From positions 1-64,000 of the forward strand of contig NCJK01000004.1 in the NCBI GenBank assembly GCA_002282445.1: a DNA stretch of 64,000 nucleotides, read 5' to 3'. Shown here in pieces: positions 25,928 through 33,849 of the stretch. Position numbers and translations under genes: made by a program. Below the pieces are notes generated by a model. It saw nothing but the letters and a program-made list of their open reading frames with translations. It was not told the origin of the DNA and did not search any database. Numbering within the stretch: the first letter of the stretch is position 1; the number at the start of each line of letters is the position of its first letter. This stretch comes from Burkholderiales bacterium 39-55-53 (lineage in GTDB: Bacteria > Pseudomonadota > Gammaproteobacteria > Burkholderiales > Burkholderiaceae_C).

Positions 25928-26611
25928 TTAGAAAGGCCAAAATTTGTGCATCAAGCTCGTGCCCCAGCCGGCTCGTGTGGCATTGGCCAAGTCGCCCGAT
26001 CCGCGGTACGCGATCTGGGCATTGGCCAAACGGCGCGACAACACGGTGCTGTTAGGGCCCACGTCTTCAGGACGGATGACGCCAGAGACTTGAATCACTT
26101 CGGTGCCTTCGGACAGGCCAAGCTTTTTCTCACCACGAACGATCAAGTTGCCGTTGGCCAAAATCTCGGTCACCGTCACTGCAACCGAGCCGCTCAGCGA
26201 CGCTTGTTGGTCAGCCTTGCCTGTGCCCTTGGAGCTGTTGCTGTTGTTATTGATATCAACGCCATTCAAGAATGGAGAGAGTGCGCCGATCTTTGTATTG
26301 AGGCCAGATGGCAACGAATTTTTTGACTCGCGGCTCACGTCGGTGTTTTGTGTACGCGCAGCTTGTGTCGATTCATTCAACAACACAGTGATGATGTCGC
26401 CCACTTGGTAATTCCGGCCGCGGCCGAACCAGGCATCACTTTGCCGGTTGCTGTAGATGCCGCCGGTGGCAATTTTTTGCCGGTCAGCGGCAAGCGGGTA
26501 AACCGGCTGGAATTCTGGCGAAGGACGAAGCACCATGTCGACGGGTTCGGTGGCGCAGCCTTGCAACAAATAAACGATGGCAAACAGGGCGAGGAAACGA
26601 AGGGCAATCAT
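25928..26611 (-). CDS. flgH: Flagellar L-ring lipoprotein FlgH
   Basis: FlgH builds the outer-membrane ring. The precursor of about 227 residues starts at ATG 26611 with GAGG eight bases upstream; a GTG at 26623 would add only four residues. The lipobox LLQGC places the lipidated cysteine at residue 19. Conserved segments are IATGGIYSNRQSDAWFGRGRNYQVGDIITVLLNE, GNLIVRGEKKLGLSEGTEVIQVSG and the C-terminal GWGTSLMHKFWPF. The last phenylalanine of the outer-membrane-type ending is present. Confidence 0.95.
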   Translation of the reverse strand: MIALRFLALFAIVYLLQGCATEPVDMVLRPSPEFQPVYPLAADRQKIATGGIYSNRQSDAWFGRGRNYQVGDIITVLLNESTQAARTQNTDVSRESKNSLPSGLNTKIGALSPFLNGVDINNNSNSSKGTGKADQQASLSGSVAVTVTEILANGNLIVRGEKKLGLSEGTEVIQVSGVIRPEDVGPNSTVLSRRLANAQIAYRGSGDLANATRAGWGTSLMHKFWPF

Positions 26612-26623
26612 GTTGGGCCTCAC

Positions 26624-27409
26624 TTAGATGTTTTGGTTCAAGAACTTGAGCATGCCGTCCACGGCAGAGATGGACTTGGAGTTCATCTCGTAGGCGCGCT
26701 GGGTTTCGATCATGTTGACCATCTCTTCCACCACGTTCACGTTGGACGCTTCGAGCGAGCCTTGCTTCAAGGCACCTGCGCCGTTGAGGCCTGGGGTAAG
26801 AATTTGAGCCACTCCGCTGGCTTGCGAGGCTTCAAACAAGTTGTTGCCAATGGGCTTCAAGCCGCTTGGGTTCACAAAGCGTGCAATCTGAACTTGGCCA
26901 ATGTTTTGTGAGCCACCGCCGGCAACGATCTCAGCTGACACGGTGCCATCTTGACCGAAGGTCACGCTGGCGGCATTTTCCGGAATGGTGATGGCAGGAA
27001 TCAACGGGAAGCCAGATGCAGTCACAACTTGGCCGGTGTTACTGATCTTGAAGTTACCGTCGCGGCTGTACGAGGTCGTGCCGTCTGGCATTTGGATCTG
27101 GAACATGCCGCCACCCATGATCGCCAAATCGAGTGGCGACTGGGTGTTGATCAAATTACCCTGCAAGTGCAGCTTTTCAGTGGCATTGATCTTCACACCG
27201 GTACCCAGCATCAGGCCGGTGGGTGAGAGGGTGTTGTTGGTGGTTTGGCCACCGGGCTGTTTGACGTTTTGATAGAGCAAGTCTTCAAAAACGGCTCGGT
27301 CGCGTTTGAAGCCGGTCGTGCTCACGTTGGCCAAGTTGTTTGAAATCACGTTCATGCGCGTCTGCTGCGCGTCAAGACCGGTTTTCGCTACCCACAATGA
27401 TGCATCCAT
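26624..27409 (-). CDS. flgG: Flagellar distal rod protein FlgG
   Basis: FlgG forms the distal rod that passes through the P and L rings. The 261-residue protein has the signature rod N-terminus (ASLWVAKTGLDAQQTRMNVISNNLANVSTTGFKRDRAVFEDL) and C-terminus (SNVNVVEEMVNMIETQRAYEMNSKSISAVDGMLKFLNQNI). Size matches E. coli FlgG, so the rod is not enlarged although the hook is. It lies 29 nt after flgF and 12 nt before flgH. Confidence 0.97.
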   Translation of the reverse strand: MDASLWVAKTGLDAQQTRMNVISNNLANVSTTGFKRDRAVFEDLLYQNVKQPGGQTTNNTLSPTGLMLGTGVKINATEKLHLQGNLINTQSPLDLAIMGGGMFQIQMPDGTTSYSRDGNFKISNTGQVVTASGFPLIPAITIPENAASVTFGQDGTVSAEIVAGGGSQNIGQVQIARFVNPSGLKPIGNNLFEASQASGVAQILTPGLNGAGALKQGSLEASNVNVVEEMVNMIETQRAYEMNSKSISAVDGMLKFLNQNI

Positions 27410-27438
27410 GGCTTCTAGCCCCTTTTAAACTGTCAAAT

Positions 27439-28203
27439 TCAAGACGCCTTCATCATGGAAGCGCCCGACTCATCGTTGGATTTGCTTTCTTTAATGATTC
27501 GAACCTGGTGCTCAAACGAGCGGCTCTGTTCAATCAGCTTCACCATCGATGCCATTGGATTGACACTGCTACCCTCTAAAGCTTGCGGTGTCAAAGAAAC
27601 TGGCTCAGGACCAGTTGCAAAGTCCGTGCCAAGTGGTTTTTCGTCAACACGAAACAAACCGTCTTCGCGTTTGATCAGGTGGGTGGTGCTGGCATCGCGC
27701 AGCATGAGGTTGGCGATCAACTGCTCTTGCGGCACGCCAGGCTGCGTGGGGTCTGAGGCGTAAATCTCGCCTGTTTTGGTGATGTTGATGCGTGAGCCCA
27801 CAGGAATCGTGATCGGGCCGCCATCTTGGCTTTGCACCATGTGGCCAGAACCCGTCTCAAGTACACCATTTGGATTAACGCGCAAGTCACCGCGGCGTGT
27901 GAATGCCAGTTTTCCGTCATTGCCCATGACGCCCAAGACTGTCTTGTGGTTCATGGAGACGTCCAAATCACGGCCTGTGACCATCAAAGGGCCTGGCTCT
28001 AGGCGAACGCGGTCGGTGGTGTACAGACGGGGTTGCAAGCGGGAATCAAAGCCCTCACCCACCGCTTGGTGCGGCTGGATGGTGGCTTCATAGGTTTGCT
28101 TGAAACCCGCTGTCGAGACGTTGGCAATGTCGTTGGACAGCTGATGGCGGATATAGCGATCTTCGTTGATCGCAGCCATCGCGTTAAAGGATAAGCGGTC
28201 CAT
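27439..28203 (-). CDS. flgF: Flagellar proximal rod protein FlgF
   Basis: The 254-residue protein has the flg_bb_rod N-terminus (MDRLSFNAMAAINEDRYIRHQLSNDIANVSTAGFKQ) and the GSSVNPMASMVKLIEQSRSFEHQVRIIK C-terminal helix typical of FlgF. It forms part of the proximal rod. The extreme C-terminus (ESKSNDESGASMMKAS) extends a little beyond the usual end. Normal size, same operon. Confidence 0.93.
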   Translation of the reverse strand: MDRLSFNAMAAINEDRYIRHQLSNDIANVSTAGFKQTYEATIQPHQAVGEGFDSRLQPRLYTTDRVRLEPGPLMVTGRDLDVSMNHKTVLGVMGNDGKLAFTRRGDLRVNPNGVLETGSGHMVQSQDGGPITIPVGSRINITKTGEIYASDPTQPGVPQEQLIANLMLRDASTTHLIKREDGLFRVDEKPLGTDFATGPEPVSLTPQALEGSSVNPMASMVKLIEQSRSFEHQVRIIKESKSNDESGASMMKAS

Positions 28204-28225
28204 AGCGTTCTCTTAATTATTCAGA

Positions 28226-31200
28226 TTAGTTACGGATCTGGATGATGGTTTGCGTCATCGAAGTACTGGTTTCCATCGCCTTGGCGTTGGCTTGGAAGTT
28301 ACGCTGCTCGGTGATCAAGTCCACCAACTCTTGGGTCAAGTCCACGTTGGCACGCTCGGTCGCGCCTGAGCGGACCGTACCGAAACCAGCAGAACCGGCT
28401 TCGCCGTACTTTGGCACACCCGAATCGGATGTTTTGTAGTAGTTGGTGTCACCAATCTGGCGCAAACCGGATGGGTTAGAGAAGTTGACCAACACAACTT
28501 TGCCCAAAGACTTTTGCGCGCCGTTGGAGAAGCTGGCAGACACCAAGCCGTCATCGGCGATGGCCAAGCCCACCAAGTCACCCTCAGGTGCACCATCTTG
28601 CGACTGCGACAACACCGAAAACGGTGACGCAAACTGCGTCGATTTAGCGTAGTCGATGTTGATGGTCAATGCGCCCTTACCGTTTGGCAAGTACACCGTA
28701 TCCAACTGAGCACCTTGCTTAGGCGACACCAAGTTACCAGCTGTGTCAAACGTCAGTTCGCCTTTGTCAAAGTAAACAGGTGACCAAGCTGGCAGAGTTT
28801 CAAAGCCAGTCGCTGTGGATGACTCTTCACCGAAACCGTCAATGTAGACCGTAGCGCCTTTTTCATCTTTGAAAGCTGTGGGCTTGATCCAAGTAGTAGT
28901 TGTACCGAACTGTGCATCCAAACCATCCAAACCCCAGCGCGCATCGCCAGTGACCTTGATGTAAGAGTCAGTGGATGCAGTGCCTGTAGTAAATTGCAAG
29001 GCGTTGCTGTCAGCGTCGTAACTCACTTTGACACCGTTCACTGAATCAGGCGTCAAACCATTCTTTGTTGGACCTTGAAGGCCGTTGATACCATCTTGTA
29101 AAGCCTCCATAAACGTACCTAAGGTGTAGGTATCTTTTGGAGGAACCACCACAGTTCCAGTGATACCGTTGACCGACACGACGAATTGATTGTTGGTCTC
29201 GTCAACAGAGAAGTTGTTGTCAACGTTCACAGCCAACGGGTTGCCACTCAACACAGCTGCCGTAGACTCGATACCACGCAAGGCGTCCACCGTAGATGGT
29301 GTCACCACATAGTTTGCAGGGTCACCTGTCATGCCCAAGCCTTTGGATGACTGGGTAGCCAAGCTGCCTGGACGAATACTGGTGATTGAAAGGCCAGAGT
29401 TATCGCCAGTGGTGCCCGACTTAAATACGAAAGTTTGTTTAACAGCGTCGTATTCAACCTTCATGCCATAGCGTTGTTCATTAAGAGGTTTGAACGGCGA
29501 GGTAGATACTGATGGGGCAAGTTTCAGGCCCACAGATGAGTCATTTACTCCCTGAATTAATGGATCCGCCAAGTCCATGGCGGTTTGATCGCTTGAAACA
29601 GTGACCTTTGCATTGTCAGCGGGTGTGAAAACCAACTTTTGATTTTGGGTGTCATATGAAACCGTGATCTTGCCGCTGTAGGTGCTATCGTCATCGATTT
29701 GTTTTTGCACTTCGCGGACTAAATCTTCGTTGTGCAGATCTCCATGGGTCGACAAGTCAATTGGCAATGAATCCAAAGTCGTTTTGTCTGAACGTGTCAA
29801 TTGAACAAAGAACGTGGGCGTGCCCACTGTCGAGAAGTTAAAGGGCTTCTCGTCTCCGTACTGCCGAGCTATCACATTGGTTAATTCCGCAGCGATTTGA
29901 GTACCAGAGAGTTTTTTACTTGTGGTGGATGGCAAATTAGCCATGGTATCGATCAAGTGATCCAGTCCCACCGTGACTGAGTCAATTGAGTTGTCTACGT
30001 TGACGCTAAATAGGTTCTTGAGGTCGTCAATACTTTTCTTACCAGCAAAAGCTGAAGGTGCAGCAATACCAACAGTGGGGCCGGCAGCCGTAACAAACTC
30101 AGCGTTTGCACTATCTGTCAGCACCAAGTTGTTGGTGATAGCGCTTGCAGCAGTTGTGGACGGATCTTTAGCCGTGATCACGATGCCAGTGCTGTCGTCG
30201 GTCAACTCTGCGAGGTATGAAATCGAGAATTTGTCATTCGCGTTGAGCTTAGCGACAAAGTCCGACACAGTTTCTGTGGACTCTGTGGTGATGGTGACTT
30301 CATTAGACCCAGTACCCAGCACAGCCTTGTAGGGTGCAGTACCGTCCACCGTATATGTAGCTGTGAATCTTGGATATTGAGTGGCGTTAAGGGTTGTAGT
30401 TATCTCGGGCGTATCACCCACTGAGCTAGATGACCCTTGCGTAAGTGCAAAGCTATCTTCAATGTCTGTCGCGCTAACGTTAGGGTCAATTGCTGTTATT
30501 TTCAGCTCACCAACTGTCTCTACATACGCTGTTGGAGGAACAGCATCAGATGAGGAATTCTGACTAAGAGCCACGCCTGTGAGCTTGCGGCCTTGAGCAT
30601 CTTTGATCAGCAACTCTGTTCCAGATTCGGAGACGGTTACGCTCAAATCAGTGCTGCCGTGGTCTTCAGAGCGTAAACGTGACTGCAATTCTGCTGCTAA
30701 GCCACTCAAAGTTGCGGCACTGGGCGACAGGTCGGAGATGCTAAACGTTTTACCTGCAACCGTCATGGTGAATGAAGAGAAATCCGTCGTCGCAGCAGGA
30801 TCACCAAACTCAATGCCTTCCATCGTGACCTTCGATGCCGCTTGCGCCACATACGATGATGCAAAACTCGCGTTGATGTTCAATGCATTCGCCACATCCT
30901 GAGCAGTTGGCGGAACACCATCAATCGAAGGAACTTTGACCTCTACCGGCGCTCCAGCGGGTCCAAAAGTAACGCTAACCTCATCAGCGGAAGTTAATCC
31001 AGAATACTTTAATCCATAAGTTACTGCACTACTGCCTTGATTCCACAACAAATCAGACTTGTTCAGCTTTTCGTAGTTAGCGAAATCAATTCCATCATTT
31101 GAACCAGTACCCAAATCGCTAGCCAAACCTGCCACCACAGTGGCAGGCTGGGATGTACGAACGTCGGTCAAATCATCCAAAGCGAATTTGATAGTTTTCT

Positions 31201-32026
31201 TAGAAAAACTACTGTTTAATTCAGCAATTTCTTCGGGTGTTTTAAAGTCACTTTTTGCCTTGAGTTCACCGTATTTATTTACGTACATTTCCTCGCCCAC
31301 ACTATTAGTGGCTTGCTGCAACGAGGCATTCACGAGCTTGTCACCAACATAGACATAGGTTTGCCATTTGTTGTTTGGTGTTTCTTGACTAGCGTTTTGA
31401 GTTTTTACGTAGTAAACCGACGCCAAATAAGAATTACCACCCGCGTCATACACGGTGAGTGCTGTACTCTTGTTGTAAGACTCGGGATCGTTTCTATTAA
31501 ATTCTTTTGTAATCACCTCAGCATCAGCTGGGAAGTTCAAGCCCAAAGAAACCTTGCTGGTTTGCTTGGCCATGCCAGTAGTTTTTTGTGGAATAGTTAA
31601 CACGTTCATGTCATCTAAGTTCGCTTTGCCGGACGAGTCAACTGACGCTGCCATCAAACGCTGACCTGCTGAGTTCACCACGTTGTATTGGTCGTTCATC
31701 ATGAACACACCGTTACGGGTAAAGATGTCTTGGAAACCGTCTTGAGATTTGAGCGGGAAGAAACCGTCACCACTGATGGCCAAGTCCAAGGTGTTGGACG
31801 AGAACATCATGTTGCCTTGACCAAACTCTTGCACCACGCGCTTCAAAGACACACCTTGACCAATGGTGGCCGAGGCTTTTTGCAGGGGTGAGGTGGCAAA
31901 AATATCGCCAAAGTCAGTGCGGCTGCGTTTGAAGCCTGTGGTTGACACGTTGGCAATGTTGTTGGATGTCACGCCCAGCTGTGCTGTCGCGGCATTCAGA
32001 CCAGTGAGAGAGGTATAAAAAGACAT
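28226..32026 (-). CDS. flgE: Flagellar hook protein FlgE, giant form
   Basis: FlgE is the hook subunit. At 1266 residues it is about three times the usual 400. The N-terminal D0/D1 (MSFYTSLTGLNAATAQLGVTSNNIANVSTTGFKRSRTDFGDIF) and C-terminal D1/D0 (RANVDLTQELVDLITEQRNFQANAKAMETSTSMTQTIIQIRN) are canonical. The roughly 750 additional residues lie in the exposed middle. Residues about 415-490 form a module homologous to one in FlgK (675-749): F-x-x-F, L-x-x-L-A-A-x-L-Q, D-L/I-S-V and K/T-D-A-Q-G-R are shared. The gene is a single open frame with AGGAG before the ATG. A hook from such subunits should be much thicker or carry outward-facing domains. Confidence 0.95.
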   Translation of the reverse strand: MSFYTSLTGLNAATAQLGVTSNNIANVSTTGFKRSRTDFGDIFATSPLQKASATIGQGVSLKRVVQEFGQGNMMFSSNTLDLAISGDGFFPLKSQDGFQDIFTRNGVFMMNDQYNVVNSAGQRLMAASVDSSGKANLDDMNVLTIPQKTTGMAKQTSKVSLGLNFPADAEVITKEFNRNDPESYNKSTALTVYDAGGNSYLASVYYVKTQNASQETPNNKWQTYVYVGDKLVNASLQQATNSVGEEMYVNKYGELKAKSDFKTPEEIAELNSSFSKKTIKFALDDLTDVRTSQPATVVAGLASDLGTGSNDGIDFANYEKLNKSDLLWNQGSSAVTYGLKYSGLTSADEVSVTFGPAGAPVEVKVPSIDGVPPTAQDVANALNINASFASSYVAQAASKVTMEGIEFGDPAATTDFSSFTMTVAGKTFSISDLSPSAATLSGLAAELQSRLRSEDHGSTDLSVTVSESGTELLIKDAQGRKLTGVALSQNSSSDAVPPTAYVETVGELKITAIDPNVSATDIEDSFALTQGSSSSVGDTPEITTTLNATQYPRFTATYTVDGTAPYKAVLGTGSNEVTITTESTETVSDFVAKLNANDKFSISYLAELTDDSTGIVITAKDPSTTAASAITNNLVLTDSANAEFVTAAGPTVGIAAPSAFAGKKSIDDLKNLFSVNVDNSIDSVTVGLDHLIDTMANLPSTTSKKLSGTQIAAELTNVIARQYGDEKPFNFSTVGTPTFFVQLTRSDKTTLDSLPIDLSTHGDLHNEDLVREVQKQIDDDSTYSGKITVSYDTQNQKLVFTPADNAKVTVSSDQTAMDLADPLIQGVNDSSVGLKLAPSVSTSPFKPLNEQRYGMKVEYDAVKQTFVFKSGTTGDNSGLSITSIRPGSLATQSSKGLGMTGDPANYVVTPSTVDALRGIESTAAVLSGNPLAVNVDNNFSVDETNNQFVVSVNGITGTVVVPPKDTYTLGTFMEALQDGINGLQGPTKNGLTPDSVNGVKVSYDADSNALQFTTGTASTDSYIKVTGDARWGLDGLDAQFGTTTTWIKPTAFKDEKGATVYIDGFGEESSTATGFETLPAWSPVYFDKGELTFDTAGNLVSPKQGAQLDTVYLPNGKGALTINIDYAKSTQFASPFSVLSQSQDGAPEGDLVGLAIADDGLVSASFSNGAQKSLGKVVLVNFSNPSGLRQIGDTNYYKTSDSGVPKYGEAGSAGFGTVRSGATERANVDLTQELVDLITEQRNFQANAKAMETSTSMTQTIIQIRN

Positions 32027-32066
32027 GGTGCTTTAGCTCCTGAGAGAAATTCTTGAATTCTTGAAA

Positions 32067-32759
32067 TTAGTAGCTGATGCGTTTCACATCAGTCAAATTG
32101 ACGGTCTTGCCACCGGCTACTTCGAGCAACATCGTGCCGTCGGAAGTGCCTGCACTGGTCACACCTGTTACTTGGGCATAAGTATTGACTGAGGGTTTGG
32201 TCACAGTGCCGTTGCTGTTGACAGAGGCAACATAACGGTAGGCGCCGTTAGGGACTGCCGTACCTCCATCGTTCATGCCATCCCATTCGATGGTGACATC
32301 ACCCACCGGCTGAGGACCCATGATTTGAGTGCGCACGAGGATCCCTTTGTCGTTGAAGATTTCTACCTTGACGCCATCCGCACCTGTAGGCGCGTTGACC
32401 ACACCTTGCGACACAGTGGTGTCTGTGACCATCACTGGGCCATCTGGAACACCCACGGTTTTACCGATCAAAGATGTCGCGCCGAGCAAGCGGTCGTTGG
32501 CCAAACTAGAGACCAAGTTCTGCATGCTCGTCTTCATAGCCGTCGTGGCTTCGAGTTGCGAAAACTGCGCCAGCTGTGCCACGAAGGCTTCGTTCTTGAC
32601 GGGGTCCAATGGGTTTTGGTTCTTCAGCTGTGTGGTGAAGAGTGTCAAAAATTCGGTTTGGCCCATGTTTTCATTGGTGGGCTTGGCTTTTTGTTGAGCC
32701 TGGTAGTCTTCGTACCTGACGATGCCACTAGGCAGAGAGGATGTTGCGTTAGTAGCCAT
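32067..32759 (-). CDS. flgD: Flagellar hook assembly cap protein FlgD
   Basis: FlgD caps the growing hook and is later discarded. The 230-residue protein has the conserved N-terminal region GQTEFLTLFTTQLKNQNPLDPVKNEAFVAQLAQFSQLE (about 33-70). It is followed by the FLG-type beta domain (VKVEIFNDKGILVRTQ) and FlgD Tudor-like segment ending VNLTDVKRISY. Normal size despite the giant hook subunit it must fold. It starts 3 nt after the flgC stop. Confidence 0.95.
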   Translation of the reverse strand: MATNATSSLPSGIVRYEDYQAQQKAKPTNENMGQTEFLTLFTTQLKNQNPLDPVKNEAFVAQLAQFSQLEATTAMKTSMQNLVSSLANDRLLGATSLIGKTVGVPDGPVMVTDTTVSQGVVNAPTGADGVKVEIFNDKGILVRTQIMGPQPVGDVTIEWDGMNDGGTAVPNGAYRYVASVNSNGTVTKPSVNTYAQVTGVTSAGTSDGTMLLEVAGGKTVNLTDVKRISY

Positions 32760-32761
32760 GA

Positions 32762-33187
32762 TTAAGTCTTAGTAATTTCAAGGGTGCGCATCATCAACTG
32801 GCGAGCGGTGTTGACCACTTCGACGTTGTTTTGATACGAGCGAGAGGCGGCCATCATGTCGACCATTTCCGACATTTCATTCACGTTGGAGTGAAAGACA
32901 TAGCCTTCTTTATCAGCCAATGGGTTGCCTGGCTCCCAGGTTTTGCGAATAGGTGCGGGGTCGTTGACGATGCGGTCAACCTTGACACCACCAATAAACT
33001 GCGCGCCACCGTGTGTCATTTGCTCTTCCATCAAGGCTTTGAACAAAGGACGGCGGCCACGGTAGGCTTCTTCTTCTGAGCCGGCCACTGAGTTGGCGTT
33101 GGCCAAGTTAGAAGCCGTGGTGTTCATGCGAATGGCTTGCGCATTCAGCGCCGTGCCCGCAATACCAAAGACGTTATCGAGTTGCAT
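32762..33187 (-). CDS. flgC: Flagellar proximal rod protein FlgC
   Basis: The 141-residue protein shows the rod N-terminus (NVFGIAGTALNAQAIRMNTTASNLANANSVAG) and the C-terminus VNEMSEMVDMMAASRSYQNNVEVVNTARQLMMRTLEI, both standard for FlgC. It forms part of the proximal rod with FlgB and FlgF. It lies six bases after flgB. Confidence 0.96.
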   Translation of the reverse strand: MQLDNVFGIAGTALNAQAIRMNTTASNLANANSVAGSEEEAYRGRRPLFKALMEEQMTHGGAQFIGGVKVDRIVNDPAPIRKTWEPGNPLADKEGYVFHSNVNEMSEMVDMMAASRSYQNNVEVVNTARQLMMRTLEITKT

Positions 33188-33193
33188 GGTTTA

Positions 33194-33577
33194 TTACTCC
33201 CCGCGCATGGCTTTGCGAAGACCGCTGATGCGGTTTTCTAAGAATTGCAAGGTCGCTTGGTATTCGCTGGCAGCTTTACCGTACTGGGCTTGCTCGACGT
33301 TCATCTCAACGGTGTTGCCGTCAAATGAACTGTTAAAGGGGGTGCGATAGCGCATGCCGTTGTCGGGTGCTTCTTGCAGACCGGCATAGTGCTTTTCGTT
33401 GGTGGCCGTCAAATACTCGGTCTTGACGTCTTTGAGCATGGCCTTGAAATCGACGTCTTGTGCTTTGTAGTTAGGCGTGTCGGCGTTGGCGATGTTGCGC
33501 GCCAGCACTTCCATGCGTTGGCTTCTCACGCCAAGCGCACGCTCGTGAATTCCAAAGGCTGATGAAAAAACGTCCAT
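33194..33577 (-). CDS. flgB: Flagellar proximal rod protein FlgB
   Basis: First gene of the flgBCDEFGHIJKL operon. I start it at ATG 33577 (MDVFSSAFGIHERALGVRSQRMEVLARNIANADTPNYKA, 127 residues), which has AGGAG upstream; a GTG at 33601 would add eight non-conserved residues. The NIANADTPNYKAQDVDF motif is diagnostic of FlgB. A sigma-54 promoter lies about 60 nt upstream. FlgB contacts the export gate and MS-ring base of the rod. Confidence 0.95.
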   Translation of the reverse strand: MDVFSSAFGIHERALGVRSQRMEVLARNIANADTPNYKAQDVDFKAMLKDVKTEYLTATNEKHYAGLQEAPDNGMRYRTPFNSSFDGNTVEMNVEQAQYGKAASEYQATLQFLENRISGLRKAMRGE

Positions 33578-33634
33578 AACAAGACTCCTGTTTGTTGACA
33601 CATGGCCTCAAGTTGTGAGACCTCGTGTCGATTT

Positions 33635-33651
33635 ATGCAAGAGCCGTGCCA
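33635..33651 (-). promoter_or_regulatory. Sigma-54 promoter of the flgB operon
   Basis: On the minus strand TGGCACG-GCTC-TTGCAT is a full match to the sigma-54 consensus, with GG and GC 10 nt apart. It lies 58 nt upstream of the flgB start and can drive the whole flgB-to-flgL operon. Confidence 0.9.
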
Positions 33652-33746
33652 CAGTGGTTTTGACGCTAAAAACGGCAAATGTTTGCCGCCTATACCTCGC
33701 CTGCGCCACAGAGAGGGCGTCGCGCTATCAAATCAGCAACGACGCA

Positions 33747-33823
33747 GCGCGAGTGACAGGGTGTGTGGTCCTGACGATTTCTGCTCGCAGCATGAGGAGG
33801 GCCACACACCCTGTCACTCGCGC
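33747..33823. repeat. Perfect 22-bp inverted repeat upstream of the flgB promoter
   Basis: Arms 33747-33768 and 33802-33823 are perfectly complementary over 22 bp, separated by 33 nt. No T-run follows on either strand, so it is not a standard intrinsic terminator. It sits between the stop of the LysM/lysozyme gene (33850) and the sigma-54 promoter of flgB (33651). It could be a processing or rho-related transcription boundary, or a binding site array; the sequence alone does not tell. No gene was found in 33578-33849. Confidence 0.85.
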
Positions 33824-33849
33824 GAGCTCAGTAAATCAAGAGCAAATAA

